Shown here piece after piece: positions 32,278-40,156 of a stretch of 64,000 nt of DNA (within the stretch, counting starts at the first letter, position 1; every line of letters begins with the position of its first letter). The notes under the pieces are model-generated. The model did not search any database. It was not told the origin of the DNA and was given only the letters and a program-made list of their open reading frames with translations. Source of the stretch: Actinomadura opuntiae (lineage in GTDB: Bacteria; Actinomycetota; Actinomycetes; Streptosporangiales; Streptosporangiaceae). The position numbers and the translations under genes are program-made. The DNA lies in NCBI RefSeq assembly GCF_030283205.1, contig NZ_JASNWF010000003.1:310001-374000 (forward strand), read 5' to 3'.

Positions 32278-34265
32278 ACGGGACCGCGAACGGCACCGCG
32301 GGCGGCACCGCGGACAGCACTGCGGACGTGGCCGTGCCCGCCCTTCCGGGGATCCCGAGCCGGTTCGGGCTCGCCTTCTCCGCGAGCGGCCGGTGGGCCG
32401 CCTGCCTGAGCGCCGTCGACGACCACGTGACGCTGGAGCGGTGGAACCTCGCCCGCGCCGTGCCGTCCCGGCGGGTGTTCGGCGGCGGGAGCGTCGCCTC
32501 CGGACCCGGCCGCCGCGAGCCCGTCGACCGGCACAGCCGCCCGCTGCCGCTGGACGACGGCCGGCTCCTCGTCGTCCGTCCCGAGGTCGACGCCGACGGG
32601 ACGCCCATCGGCCACGGGACGGTGGTGGCGGCGCAGGCCGGGCACGGCGGCACGACCGTCGGGCGGTCGTGGTGGGTCCCGTCGATGCTCTCCGGGTACG
32701 CGCTGGCGAGCCCGGGCAGCCCGCAGACCGTCGTCCTGGTGACCCTGGAGGACGAGCACCGGTCGCGGATCTGGGAGCTGTCGCTCGCGAGCGGGAGGCT
32801 CGAACCGGTCATGGCGGTCCCCGGCACGCTGTCGGGCGGCGTCTGGCTCGACGCCGGGCGCACGCTGTTCCTCGACCAGGCGGCCGCGGACCACCGCGCC
32901 GACGGGATCGCCGTCGACCTGCGCGAACGCTCCTGGCGGCGGGTCTGGTCGGTGGCGGCCACGACGGCGGACCGGATCGTCGCCTGCGACCGCCGCTCGG
33001 GGACGCTCGCGGTGACCACCGGCCTGCCCGGCGCCCAGTGGACCGGCTCACTGCGGATCGGGCTGTGGTCGCCCGGCGGCGGGCGCGTCCGGTTCCCCGC
33101 CGCGCTCAACCGGCCCGGCGGCGGCATGGTCCCGCTGACCTTCGACGGCACCGGCGCGCACCTGCTGGTGAGCGAGGTGTCGGGCGCGGTGTCCCGGCTC
33201 CTGGTGCACACCCGGGCGGACGACCGCGTCGCACCGGTGACCGTCCCGCCCGGGACGGTCGGACCGCCCGCCTCGTGGACGGGCGACCGCATCCACCTGC
33301 GGTTCTCGGCGCCGCACCTGCCGCCGACGCTGGCGACGGCGCACCGTCCGCCGCTCGCGGGCTGGGCGCCGGTGCGGCGGGCGCCCGACGTCGCGGCGGA
33401 CTGGTGGCACGCCGAGCTGGTCGAGCTGCCGGGCCCGGCGGGGCCGATCGAGGCGATCGTCTACGGCGGCCCCCGCTGGCGCGAGCGGCGGCACCTGGTG
33501 CTGGCGCTGCACGGCGGCCCGCTGTCGGCATGGCGGTTCGAGTTCGACCCGCTCTTCCAGCACCTCGCCGCCGCCGGCATCGCGGTGGTGGCGCCCAACC
33601 AGCGCGGCAGCACCGGCTACGGCGAGCGGCACCTGCGCGCGGTCATCGGCGACTGGGGCGGCCCCGACCTGGAGGACGTCGTCCACCTGGCGCGCGGCAT
33701 CGCCCTCCCCCGGCGGGACGCCGGGCTGCCGGAGCCGGTCGTGCTCGGCGGCAGCTACGGCGCCTACCTGGCGCTGCTGGCCGCCTGCCACAGCCCTGGC
33801 CTGTGGTCCGGCTGCGCGGCGCTCGCGCCGTTCACCTCCGCCGACGACCTGTACCGCGACGCGCCCGGCCCCGTCCGGGACCGGGTCGCACGGCTCACCC
33901 GGCCGGGCGGCGGCACGGAACCCGACGGCGGCACGGAACCCGGCGGCGGCACGCCGGACGCGGGACGCGACGTCCTGCGCGCGTGCGCCGCGCTCACGGC
34001 GCCGCTGCTGCTGGCGCACGGGACCCGCGACGAGGTCATCCCCGTCGCGCACTCCCGGGCGCTGCGGCGGCGCCTCCTCGAACTCGGCAGGACCGAAGGA
34101 GCCGGCCTCGACTACCTCGAGGTCGACGACGGGCACACCGCCGTCGTCCAGGCGTGCTCCCCGGTCCTCCGGACAGCGGTGGTCCGCTTCTGCCTCGCGG
34201 CGGGCGGACCGTGGGGGCGACCAGGGAAAGGAGGTGAATGGAATGGAGAACATCTTCGAGGGTGA
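32274..34265 (+). CDS. S9-family oligopeptidase, probable leader peptidase
   Basis: The 663-residue protein has an N-terminal beta-propeller-like half and a C-terminal alpha/beta hydrolase half. The catalytic triad is visible as Ser494 in GGSYGAYL, Asp586 in HGTRDEVIP and His621 in DDGHTAV, as in S9 peptidases. In the flavipeptin system a prolyl oligopeptidase (FlaP) cleaves the leader of a modified class III peptide; the same task is likely here because the gene lies between synthetase and precursor. GTG 32274 overlaps the synthetase stop by 4 bases; the frame is open from 30438, but only as a shadow of the synthetase. It lacks a signal peptide, so it acts in the cytoplasm. Its end overlaps the precursor gene by 23 bases. 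Residues 546-563 form a Gly/Thr/Glu/Pro repeat. Confidence 0.85.
   Translation: MNGTANGTAGGTADSTADVAVPALPGIPSRFGLAFSASGRWAACLSAVDDHVTLERWNLARAVPSRRVFGGGSVASGPGRREPVDRHSRPLPLDDGRLLVVRPEVDADGTPIGHGTVVAAQAGHGGTTVGRSWWVPSMLSGYALASPGSPQTVVLVTLEDEHRSRIWELSLASGRLEPVMAVPGTLSGGVWLDAGRTLFLDQAAADHRADGIAVDLRERSWRRVWSVAATTADRIVACDRRSGTLAVTTGLPGAQWTGSLRIGLWSPGGGRVRFPAALNRPGGGMVPLTFDGTGAHLLVSEVSGAVSRLLVHTRADDRVAPVTVPPGTVGPPASWTGDRIHLRFSAPHLPPTLATAHRPPLAGWAPVRRAPDVAADWWHAELVELPGPAGPIEAIVYGGPRWRERRHLVLALHGGPLSAWRFEFDPLFQHLAAAGIAVVAPNQRGSTGYGERHLRAVIGDWGGPDLEDVVHLARGIALPRRDAGLPEPVVLGGSYGAYLALLAACHSPGLWSGCAALAPFTSADDLYRDAPGPVRDRVARLTRPGGGTEPDGGTEPGGGTPDAGRDVLRACAALTAPLLLAHGTRDEVIPVAHSRALRRRLLELGRTEGAGLDYLEVDDGHTAVVQACSPVLRTAVVRFCLAAGGPWGRPGKGGEWNGEHLRG
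33909..33956 (+). repeat. 18-bp in-frame tandem repeat in the S9 peptidase gene
   Basis: About 2.7 copies of an 18-base unit (GGCGGCACGGAACCCGAC and variants) encode GGTEPD-GGTEPG-GGTPD, a flexible loop between the nucleophile Ser and catalytic Asp. Such repeats vary easily in copy number by slippage without breaking the frame. Confidence 0.7.
34227..34237 (+). promoter_or_regulatory. Perfect extended Shine-Dalgarno for the precursor gene
   Basis: AAAGGAGGTGA is complementary to the whole 11-base anti-Shine-Dalgarno end of 16S rRNA and lies 5 bases before ATG 34243, inside the protease coding sequence. It decides the start over ATG 34238 and predicts very strong translation of the precursor. 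Confidence 0.85.
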
Positions 34266-34401
34266 CCTCGTGGCGGAGCTTCAGGAGCTGCCCGAGACCG
34301 ACCCGATCGAGATCGAGGGCGTTCAGCTGGGCGGCACGTGCGCGTGCGTCGGCCTGCTGACCCTTCTGAACTCCGTGTGCGTCGGCGTCTCGTGCGCGTG
34401 A
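34243..34401 (+). CDS. Lanthipeptide precursor peptide
   Basis: This 52-residue peptide is too short for ordinary gene calling. The acidic leader is MENIFEGDLVAELQELPETD, then PIEIEGVQLGG; its amphipathic ELQEL segment resembles the LxLQ-type recognition helix of class III leaders. The core after Gly30-Gly31 is TCACVGLLTL, then LNSVCVGVSCA. It holds four Ser/Thr (Thr32, Thr40, Ser44, Ser50) and four Cys (33, 35, 46, 51), enough for up to four thioether rings. The canonical labionin spacing (S-x2-S-x3-C) is absent. Leader Pro17 and Pro21 are candidate sites for the adjacent S9 protease, and Gly-Gly offers an alternative cut. The core is hydrophobic and uncharged. No homologue is recognised by eye; the precursor role is inferred from position, leader type and Cys/Ser content. 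Confidence 0.88.
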   Translation: MENIFEGDLVAELQELPETDPIEIEGVQLGGTCACVGLLTLLNSVCVGVSCA

Positions 34402-34455
34402 TGCCCGGCACCCACCGCGGGCCCGGGCGCCTGAGGTGACCCAGGTCCGCAGACA

Positions 34456-34493
34456 CCGGTCACGGGCCGGCCGCAAGGCCGGTCCGTGACCGG
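34456..34493 (+). terminator. Strong GNRA-loop hairpin after the precursor gene
   Basis: A 17-bp stem (34456-34472 with 34477-34493) has one G-U pair and closes on the tetraloop GCAA. It lies 55 bases after the precursor stop codon and before the transporter genes. It probably acts as a partial terminator or 3' stabiliser, so that the precursor is made in excess over the exporters. No U tract follows. Confidence 0.7.
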
Positions 34494-34547
34494 ACCCACT
34501 TGCCACTGTAACCCGGCGGCGGCCGAACGCGAACGGAGCCGACGAGC

Positions 34548-36374
34548 GTGCCCGATCCCGAGCCAGAGCCCGCCGGCGGCGGCGGTCCCCCGCTCCTCGC
34601 CGGAGCATCCGGCGCGCCCGCGGCGCTGCGTCGGGACGGCAGGCGGCTGCTGCGCGCGGCGGCCCGCCGCTTCCGCGCGCTCCTCGTCCTGCTGGCGGCG
34701 GCCACGGTCGTCCGCGTCGCGGCGATGCTCGCGACCCCGGTCATGCTCGGCCGGGCGATCGACGCCGTCCGCTCGGGCCGGGGCCTCGGCGCCGCCATCG
34801 CCGGCCTCGCCGTGGTCCTGCTCACCGCCGCCCTCGCCGACGCCGCCGAGGAGCTGGCGGGCACCTACTGCGGCAGCCGCATCACCGCGTGGCTCCGGCA
34901 CTGCCTGATCGAGCGGGTTCTGGAGCTCGGCGCGCCCGGACGGCGCCGCTTCCCCGCCGGGGACGTGCTGTCCCGGCTCACCGAGAGCGCGGGCGGACCG
35001 GCCGCGTTCCCGACCCTGCTGCTGTCGAGCGCGGCGGCGCTGGCGACCACGGCCGGCGCGGTCGTCGCCCTCGGCCTGATCGACTGGACGCTCGCGCTGG
35101 TCTTCGCGCTCGGGACGCCCCCGGCCGTCCTCGCGCTGCGGATGTTCGTCGCCAAGGCCGGCGCGCCGTTCGCCGACTACCAGCGCCACCAGGCGGAGAT
35201 CGGCACGCGGCTGCTCGACGCCCGGCAGGGCGCCCGCACCGTCCGGGCGTCCGGCACCAGCGCCCGCGAGGTCCGGCGGATCCTGCGGCCGCTGCCGCTG
35301 CTGGGCGCGGCCGGGCGCCTGACCTGGGACGCGCAGGGGCAGGTGGGCTGGCGGCTGTCGCTGCTCGCACCGCTGCTGCAGATCATGGTGGTCGGCGTCG
35401 CCGGGGTCCGCCTCGCGACCGGCGACGTCACCGCCGGTGAACTGGTCGCCGCCGCGTCCTACACGTCCATGGCGGTCGGCGCGGCGGCGCTCTTCGACAC
35501 CTTCGTCGCGCTGCTGAACTGCGAGGTCGCCGCCGGACGCGTCGCGGAGATCCTCGACGCCGAGCCGGCCGTCCGGCGGCCGGCGCGGCCCGTCCCGCTG
35601 CCGGACGGCCCGGGCGCGCTGCGGCTGCGCGGGGTCACCGTCCGGGTCGACGGCCGGACGGTGCTCGACCGCCTCGACCTCGCGGTGCCGCCCCGGACCG
35701 CCGTCGCGGTCGTCGGGACGTCCGGGTCGGGCAAGAGCGTGCTGGTGGCGGCCATCGCACGGCTCGCCGACCCGGACGAGGGCCGCGTCGAGCTCGACGG
35801 CGTGGACGTCGCGGACGTCGCGCTCCCGGAGCTGCGGCGCGCCGTCGCCTACGCCTTCGAGCGTCCCGCGCTGCTCGGCGCGACCGTCCACGACATGATC
35901 GCCTACGCGCGGCCCGGCGCCACCCGCGCCGAGGTGCGCCGCGCCGCGCGGACCGCGGCGGCCGACCAGTTCGTCCGGGCGCTGCCCGCCGGGTACGACA
36001 CCCCGCTCGCCGAGGCGCCGATGTCGGGCGGCGAGCTGCAGCGGCTCGGGCTGGCCCGCGCGGCGCTGGCGGACGCGCGGCTGCTCGTCCTCGACGACGC
36101 CACCAGCAGCCTCGACACCGCGACGGAGATGCGGGTGACGCGGGCGCTGCGGGAGGTCCTGGCGGGACGCACCAGCCTGGTGGTGGCGCGCCGTCCCGCG
36201 ACCGCCGCCCGCGCGGACCTCGTCGCCTGGCTCGACGCCGGGCGGATCCGCGCGCTCGCGCCCCACGGCGAGCTGTGGGCCGACCCCCGGTACCGCGCGG
36301 TGTTCGCCGCCGAGCCCGGCGAGCCGCCCGGCGCCCCGGCGCCGTGCGCCGCCGCACCGGGGCCCGCCCGGTGA
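34548..36374 (+). CDS. ABC exporter, fused membrane/ATPase half-transporter (first of pair)
   Basis: The 608-residue protein has a six-helix ABC exporter domain (about 35-330) and a nucleotide-binding domain: Walker A GTSGSGKSVL, signature MSGGELQRLGLARA, Walker B LLVLDDATSSLD. No C39 peptidase domain precedes it, so it does not cut the leader. With the next gene it matches the RamA/RamB-type heterodimer of SapB-like clusters and presumably exports the mature peptide across the membrane. GTG 34548 is the first in-frame start after the hairpin, with GGAG about 10 bases upstream. It overlaps the second exporter gene by 4 bases. Confidence 0.9.
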   Translation: MPDPEPEPAGGGGPPLLAGASGAPAALRRDGRRLLRAAARRFRALLVLLAAATVVRVAAMLATPVMLGRAIDAVRSGRGLGAAIAGLAVVLLTAALADAAEELAGTYCGSRITAWLRHCLIERVLELGAPGRRRFPAGDVLSRLTESAGGPAAFPTLLLSSAAALATTAGAVVALGLIDWTLALVFALGTPPAVLALRMFVAKAGAPFADYQRHQAEIGTRLLDARQGARTVRASGTSAREVRRILRPLPLLGAAGRLTWDAQGQVGWRLSLLAPLLQIMVVGVAGVRLATGDVTAGELVAAASYTSMAVGAAALFDTFVALLNCEVAAGRVAEILDAEPAVRRPARPVPLPDGPGALRLRGVTVRVDGRTVLDRLDLAVPPRTAVAVVGTSGSGKSVLVAAIARLADPDEGRVELDGVDVADVALPELRRAVAYAFERPALLGATVHDMIAYARPGATRAEVRRAARTAAADQFVRALPAGYDTPLAEAPMSGGELQRLGLARAALADARLLVLDDATSSLDTATEMRVTRALREVLAGRTSLVVARRPATAARADLVAWLDAGRIRALAPHGELWADPRYRAVFAAEPGEPPGAPAPCAAAPGPAR

Positions 36375-38098
36375 CCGCCGCGCCCGCCGCCCGGCTCCTC
36401 CACCGCCACCTGCGCGGGCAGTGGCCCGCGATGCGGCGCCTGGCCCTGTGGTCGGCGGTCGAGAGCCTGCCGTCGTTCGCGTCCGGGCTGCTGCTCGCCC
36501 GCGCCATCGACGACGGCTTCCTCGCCCGGCGACCGCTCACCGGGCTGGGTTGGCTGGCCGCCCTCGCCGTCCTGCAGGCGCTCGGTGCGCTCGGCACGCG
36601 GCGGATCTACCCGTGGCTCGCCGCCACCGTCGAACCTCTCCGCGACTCCCTCGTCGGTGCCGTCGTCACCGGCGCGCTGCGCCGCACGATCGACCGTTCG
36701 GCCGACCCCGCGTCCGGCGCCGCCGGTGCCGGGATCTCGCAGGTCACCGAGCAGGCGGAGGCCGTCCGGGCGCTGCTGGGGACGGCGCTGCGCAACGTCC
36801 GGCAGATGCTCGCGGCCGGCATCGCCGCACTGCTCGGGTTGACCCTGCTCGCCCCGCTCCCTGCCCTCACCGCCGCGCTGTCGGTGGCGCTCGCGCTGGC
36901 GGTGTTCGGTGGCCTCCTCGGCGTACAGATTCGCCGCTACCGGACGGTCGTGCGGGACGCCGAACGCATCGGCGAGACGGCGACCGAGATCGTGGAGGGC
37001 GTCCGCGACGTCGTGGCGTGCGCCGCCGAGCCGCGCGCCGCGAAGACCGTCGGCGAGGCGATCGACGCGCAGGCCGGGGCCCTGCGGGCCTTCGCCCGGT
37101 CCCGGCTCGTCCGGCTGCCCGTGCTGGCGCTCGGGGTGCACCTGCCGCTGCTCGCGCTGCTCGCCCTGTCGCCGCGGCTCGTCGAGGACCACCGGCTCAC
37201 GACCGGCCAGGTGGCGGGCGGGGTGAGTTACCTGGTCACCGGGCTCCAGCCGGCGATGGTGCTGCTGGTCGACGCGGGCGGGACGCTGCTGCTCAGCCTG
37301 GCCGTGGTCCTCGGCCGGCTCGCCGAGGTCTGCGCGGAACCGGTCCGCACGTCCCGCCGCGCGGCACCGGTCACCGCCACGTCCTATGACCTGGAGACCG
37401 AGCATGTGACGTTCGCGTACTCCGCCTCGGCCGCGCCCGTCCTCGCCGACCTGTCCCTGCACATCCCGGAGGGCACCCACCTGGCCGTGGTCGGGCCGAG
37501 CGGTACGGGCAAGTCGACGCTCGCCGACGTCCTCGCCGGACTCGTCCGGCCCCAGCGGGGCAGCGTCACGCTCGGCAAGGTGCCGCTGCCCGACCTGGAC
37601 GAGGCGCAGCTCCGCTCGGCCGTCACGCTCGTCCCGCAGGAGAGCTACGTCTTCGCCGGAAGCCTGCGGGAGAACCTCACGTACCTGCGCCCGGACGCCG
37701 CCACCGCCGACATCGACGAGGCCGTGGACGCCATCGGCCTGACCGCGACGGTGGACCGGCTCGGCGGCTACGAGGCCGCCGTCCCACCCGGCGGCGGTTC
37801 GCTGTCGCAGGGCGAACGCCAGCTCGTGACGCTCGTCCGCGCCTACCTGTCCGCGGCGCCCGTGACGATCCTCGACGAGGCGACCTGCCACCTGCACCCC
37901 GCCGCCGAGGCCCGCGCGGAACGCGCGCTGGCCGGGCGCGGCGGCACGCTCATCGTCATCGCGCACCGCATCAGCTCCGCGCAGCGGGCCCAGCGCGTCC
38001 TCCTGCTGGACGGCTCGGCCCCGCAGCTCGGCACCCACGGCTCCCTGCTCGCCCTCAGCCCTCTGTACGCCGAACTGGTGGGCCACTGGCAGACCTGA
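36371..38098 (+). CDS. ABC exporter, fused membrane/ATPase half-transporter (second of pair)
   Basis: The 575-residue partner starts at GTG 36371, overlapping the preceding stop (GTGA). It has a six-helix exporter domain and an ATPase domain with Walker A GPSGTGKSTLADVL, signature LSQGERQLVTLVRA and Walker B VTILDEATCHLH. The D-loop reads HLHP where SALD/SSLD is usual, and the signature has Gln for Gly (LSQGE), so one of the two composite ATP sites is probably degenerate, as in many heterodimeric exporters. It closes the lanthipeptide operon. A bacteriocin-type immunity function by export is possible. Confidence 0.9.
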   Translation: MTAAPAARLLHRHLRGQWPAMRRLALWSAVESLPSFASGLLLARAIDDGFLARRPLTGLGWLAALAVLQALGALGTRRIYPWLAATVEPLRDSLVGAVVTGALRRTIDRSADPASGAAGAGISQVTEQAEAVRALLGTALRNVRQMLAAGIAALLGLTLLAPLPALTAALSVALALAVFGGLLGVQIRRYRTVVRDAERIGETATEIVEGVRDVVACAAEPRAAKTVGEAIDAQAGALRAFARSRLVRLPVLALGVHLPLLALLALSPRLVEDHRLTTGQVAGGVSYLVTGLQPAMVLLVDAGGTLLLSLAVVLGRLAEVCAEPVRTSRRAAPVTATSYDLETEHVTFAYSASAAPVLADLSLHIPEGTHLAVVGPSGTGKSTLADVLAGLVRPQRGSVTLGKVPLPDLDEAQLRSAVTLVPQESYVFAGSLRENLTYLRPDAATADIDEAVDAIGLTATVDRLGGYEAAVPPGGGSLSQGERQLVTLVRAYLSAAPVTILDEATCHLHPAAEARAERALAGRGGTLIVIAHRISSAQRAQRVLLLDGSAPQLGTHGSLLALSPLYAELVGHWQT

Positions 38099-38227
38099 CG
38101 AGCCCGGCGGAACGGCGACGCCCGCGCGCAGCGCGCCACAGAGGGCGTTGCCGATCACCACCGCGGCGGAGCCATTGGCTTGGCCGATCCATCATTGGCT
38201 TTCATCACCCATGCCTATAGTTGGCGC

Positions 38228-38332
38228 ATGTCCGTCGATCGCCTGCTGGTCAACCTCGACCTGAACCTGCTCGTCACGCTGGACGTGCTGCTGCGCGAGC
38301 GCAACGTCACGCGGGCGGCGGAGCAGCTCGGA
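38228..38332 (+). pseudogene. LysR-type regulator, N-terminal remnant only
   Basis: An ATG opens MSVDRLLVNLDLNLLVTLDV, then LLRERNVTRAAEQLG, the first half of a LysR winged helix. The next family residues (VSQPAVS) are absent: the sequence jumps at about 38331-38336 into reversed ROK-type DNA. About 270 codons are lost. The remnant is directly downstream of the lanthipeptide cluster and may be what is left of a former cluster regulator, although other origins are possible. Confidence 0.6.
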
Positions 38333-38335
38333 TGC

Positions 38336-38815
38336 AGGGGCCCCATAGCGGGCGGAGAAGCGGTCGCGGATCGGGTAGCGGTCCCAGCCCGGCATGATGG
38401 GCGGCACCACCGGAAGGCCGCTGCGGAACTCCACCGGTCCGGGCACGCCGACGCCGATCGCCCAGATCGGCGCCGCGGCGGCGCCGATCAGCTCGTCGGC
38501 CAGCTTCTCGGCCAGGGAGAGCACCGGTTCGGGGCCGTCGGCGACGTCGATGGCCTGCTGGCGGGTGGCGAGCAGCGTGCCGCTGAGGTCGGCGAGCCCG
38601 ACGACCAGCTCGGTCGCCGCGATGTCGACGCCCAGGATCCGGCCGCGGTCCCCGCGCAGCCGCAGCTGCCGGGACGCGCGGCCGCCCGATGACGGGCCGA
38701 GCCCCGCCCCCTCGACGAGGCCGGCGGTCTCCAGTTCGGCGACGCGCTGGGCGACCACACTGCGGCCGAGGCCGACGCGTTCGACGAGCATCGGCTGGGT
38801 CATGTGGGGACCGCT
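38336..38815 (-). pseudogene. ROK-family regulator, internal remnant
   Basis: The reverse strand encodes MTQPMLVERVGLGRSVVAQR, then VAELETAGLVEGAGL, GGRASRQLRLRGDRGRILG and IWAIGVGVPGPVEF up to DRFSARYGAP. This covers the end of the HTH and the first part of the ATP/sugar-kinase-like domain of a ROK repressor. Both ends are missing: the family continues VWVDND after YGAP, but here unrelated DNA follows; the N-terminal HTH helix is lost too. It meets the LysR remnant head-on at the GGGGCCCC site near 38337-38344. Confidence 0.6.
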
Positions 38816-39203
38816 GCGCACGGAATGGGCGCGCACTGGACCTGTGCGTGCCCACGGCCCGGAGACGACGAGATCTCCGACTTCGTCGGCTCCGCCGCGT
38901 TCGACACCGCGCTCACCCGCGCCGAAACGCTCCTGCATGTCACCACGCACGCCTCCGAACTGGACCGGACCCGCCGTCATCGCCGGTGACCTCTGGCGGC
39001 GTCCCGGAGTGACGCTGCACGAACGGGTGCCGTGATACCGCGCGCATCGCGGCCTCTACCCGCGAATCGGCGGCTGCTCAGCGAATAAGGCCCGTCGCGT
39101 CGAGCGGGGACGCGGCTTTGATGCGTGAGAGTTGTCGGCCCGAGGCGTCGGCGAGCCCTTCCCGATCGGACACGAGCGAGTGAGGCCGGGACGGGTCTGC
39201 GGC
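38816..39203. other. Interval without an intact gene
   Basis: Downstream of the ROK remnant the forward strand encodes a protein-like stretch ending EISDFVGSAAFDTALTRAET, then LLHVTTHASELDRTRRHRR before a stop at 38989, possibly the end of another deleted gene. An imperfect GC inverted repeat (38834-38860) may be a terminator. The rest up to the NmrA-type gene has no supported feature. Confidence 0.4.
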
Positions 39204-40058
39204 TCAGGTGAAGGCGGCGCGATGGTCGCGGACGAACTGCTCGAAGCTCGTCGGCTCGCGGCCGGTGAGATCGCGGACCGTCGTGGTGACGGTCTCCGCG
39301 CCGCCGTTCCGGTAGGCGCGGCTCACTTCGATCAAAGCGTCGGCGTAGTACTCGGGCAGGCCGCGCTCCAACATGGCGGCCCGGGCGTCGGAGTCGGAGA
39401 GCCCGACGAAGCGGACCGGCCTGTCCAGGAGGCGTGAGAGCACCTCGGCGGCGTCGTCGTAAGTCAGTGCCTCCGGGCCCGTGAGGGCGTAGACGCGGCC
39501 GTCGTGGCCGTCGGTGGTGAGCACGTGGGCGGCGACCCGGGCGATGTCGCGGACGTCGACGAAGCTGATGGGGGCATGGGCGCGGGGCTGGGCGAACCGG
39601 CCGGTCGTCCTGATCGAAGCGGCGAACTGCCGAGTGAAATTCTGCATGTAGAAGTTCGGCCGCAGGAAGGTGTAGCCGAGGCCGGAGGCCTGGAGCGCCA
39701 ACTCTGCGGGCCGGTGGAGGGCGGCGATCGGCGTCAGTTCCTCGTCGGCCCGCCAGACCGACAGCTTGACGACCCGAGGAACCCCCGCAACCGCCGCGGC
39801 CTCGATCAGGTTGAGCTCTTGGCGGGTCTGGTCAGGGCCCATCGCACCGACCAGGAACACCGTCTCGACGCCTTGCAGCGCGGACGGGAGCGTCGCGGGC
39901 TCGCCCAGGTCGATCCGGACGGCGTCGCGACCGGCGCCGACCGCGCGATCCACGTCGCGCTGCGCGCGGTACGCGGCCCGGACACGATGCCCGTCGGCGC
40001 ACAGCGTCTCCAGAAGAGCCGAGCCTACGGTGCCGCTTCCGCCCGTCACCAAGATCAT
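39204..40058 (-). CDS. NmrA-like NAD(P)-binding protein
   Basis: The 284-residue protein has the atypical SDR/NmrA Rossmann motif MILVTGGSGTVGSALLETL at the N-terminus, then FLVGAMGPDQTRQELNLIEA and the substrate-side segment YTFLRPNFYMQNF. A classical SDR active-site YxxxK is not evident, as in the NmrA/QOR2 (SDR_a5) group of NAD(P)-sensing proteins and quinone reductases. The start ATG is the first codon of the motif. The gene is monocistronic. Confidence 0.88.
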   Translation of the reverse strand: MILVTGGSGTVGSALLETLCADGHRVRAAYRAQRDVDRAVGAGRDAVRIDLGEPATLPSALQGVETVFLVGAMGPDQTRQELNLIEAAAVAGVPRVVKLSVWRADEELTPIAALHRPAELALQASGLGYTFLRPNFYMQNFTRQFAASIRTTGRFAQPRAHAPISFVDVRDIARVAAHVLTTDGHDGRVYALTGPEALTYDDAAEVLSRLLDRPVRFVGLSDSDARAAMLERGLPEYYADALIEVSRAYRNGGAETVTTTVRDLTGREPTSFEQFVRDHRAAFT

Positions 40059-40156
40059 GGCGGCATGCTAGCCACACCCCCTGACATCGGCGGATCATCC
40101 CAAACGATCTGGTTCCCCAACGGTCGGGATGCCCGTGCTCTTCCGCGGCGGCACGG

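Noticed and set aside
33909..33956. Tandem repeat as a CRISPR-like array
   Set aside because: Units are contiguous 18-mers in frame within a coding gene, without spacers.
34238..34360. Alternative precursor start at ATG 34238
   Set aside because: That frame gives an Arg/Ser-rich peptide without leader or Cys pattern, and its spacing to the Shine-Dalgarno sequence is too short.
34323..38161. Long reverse-strand open frames (647 and 752 codons) opposite the exporter genes
   Set aside because: They are GC-driven shadows of the two ABC genes: no domains, Arg/Gly/Gln-rich, and the opposite strand has all the family motifs.
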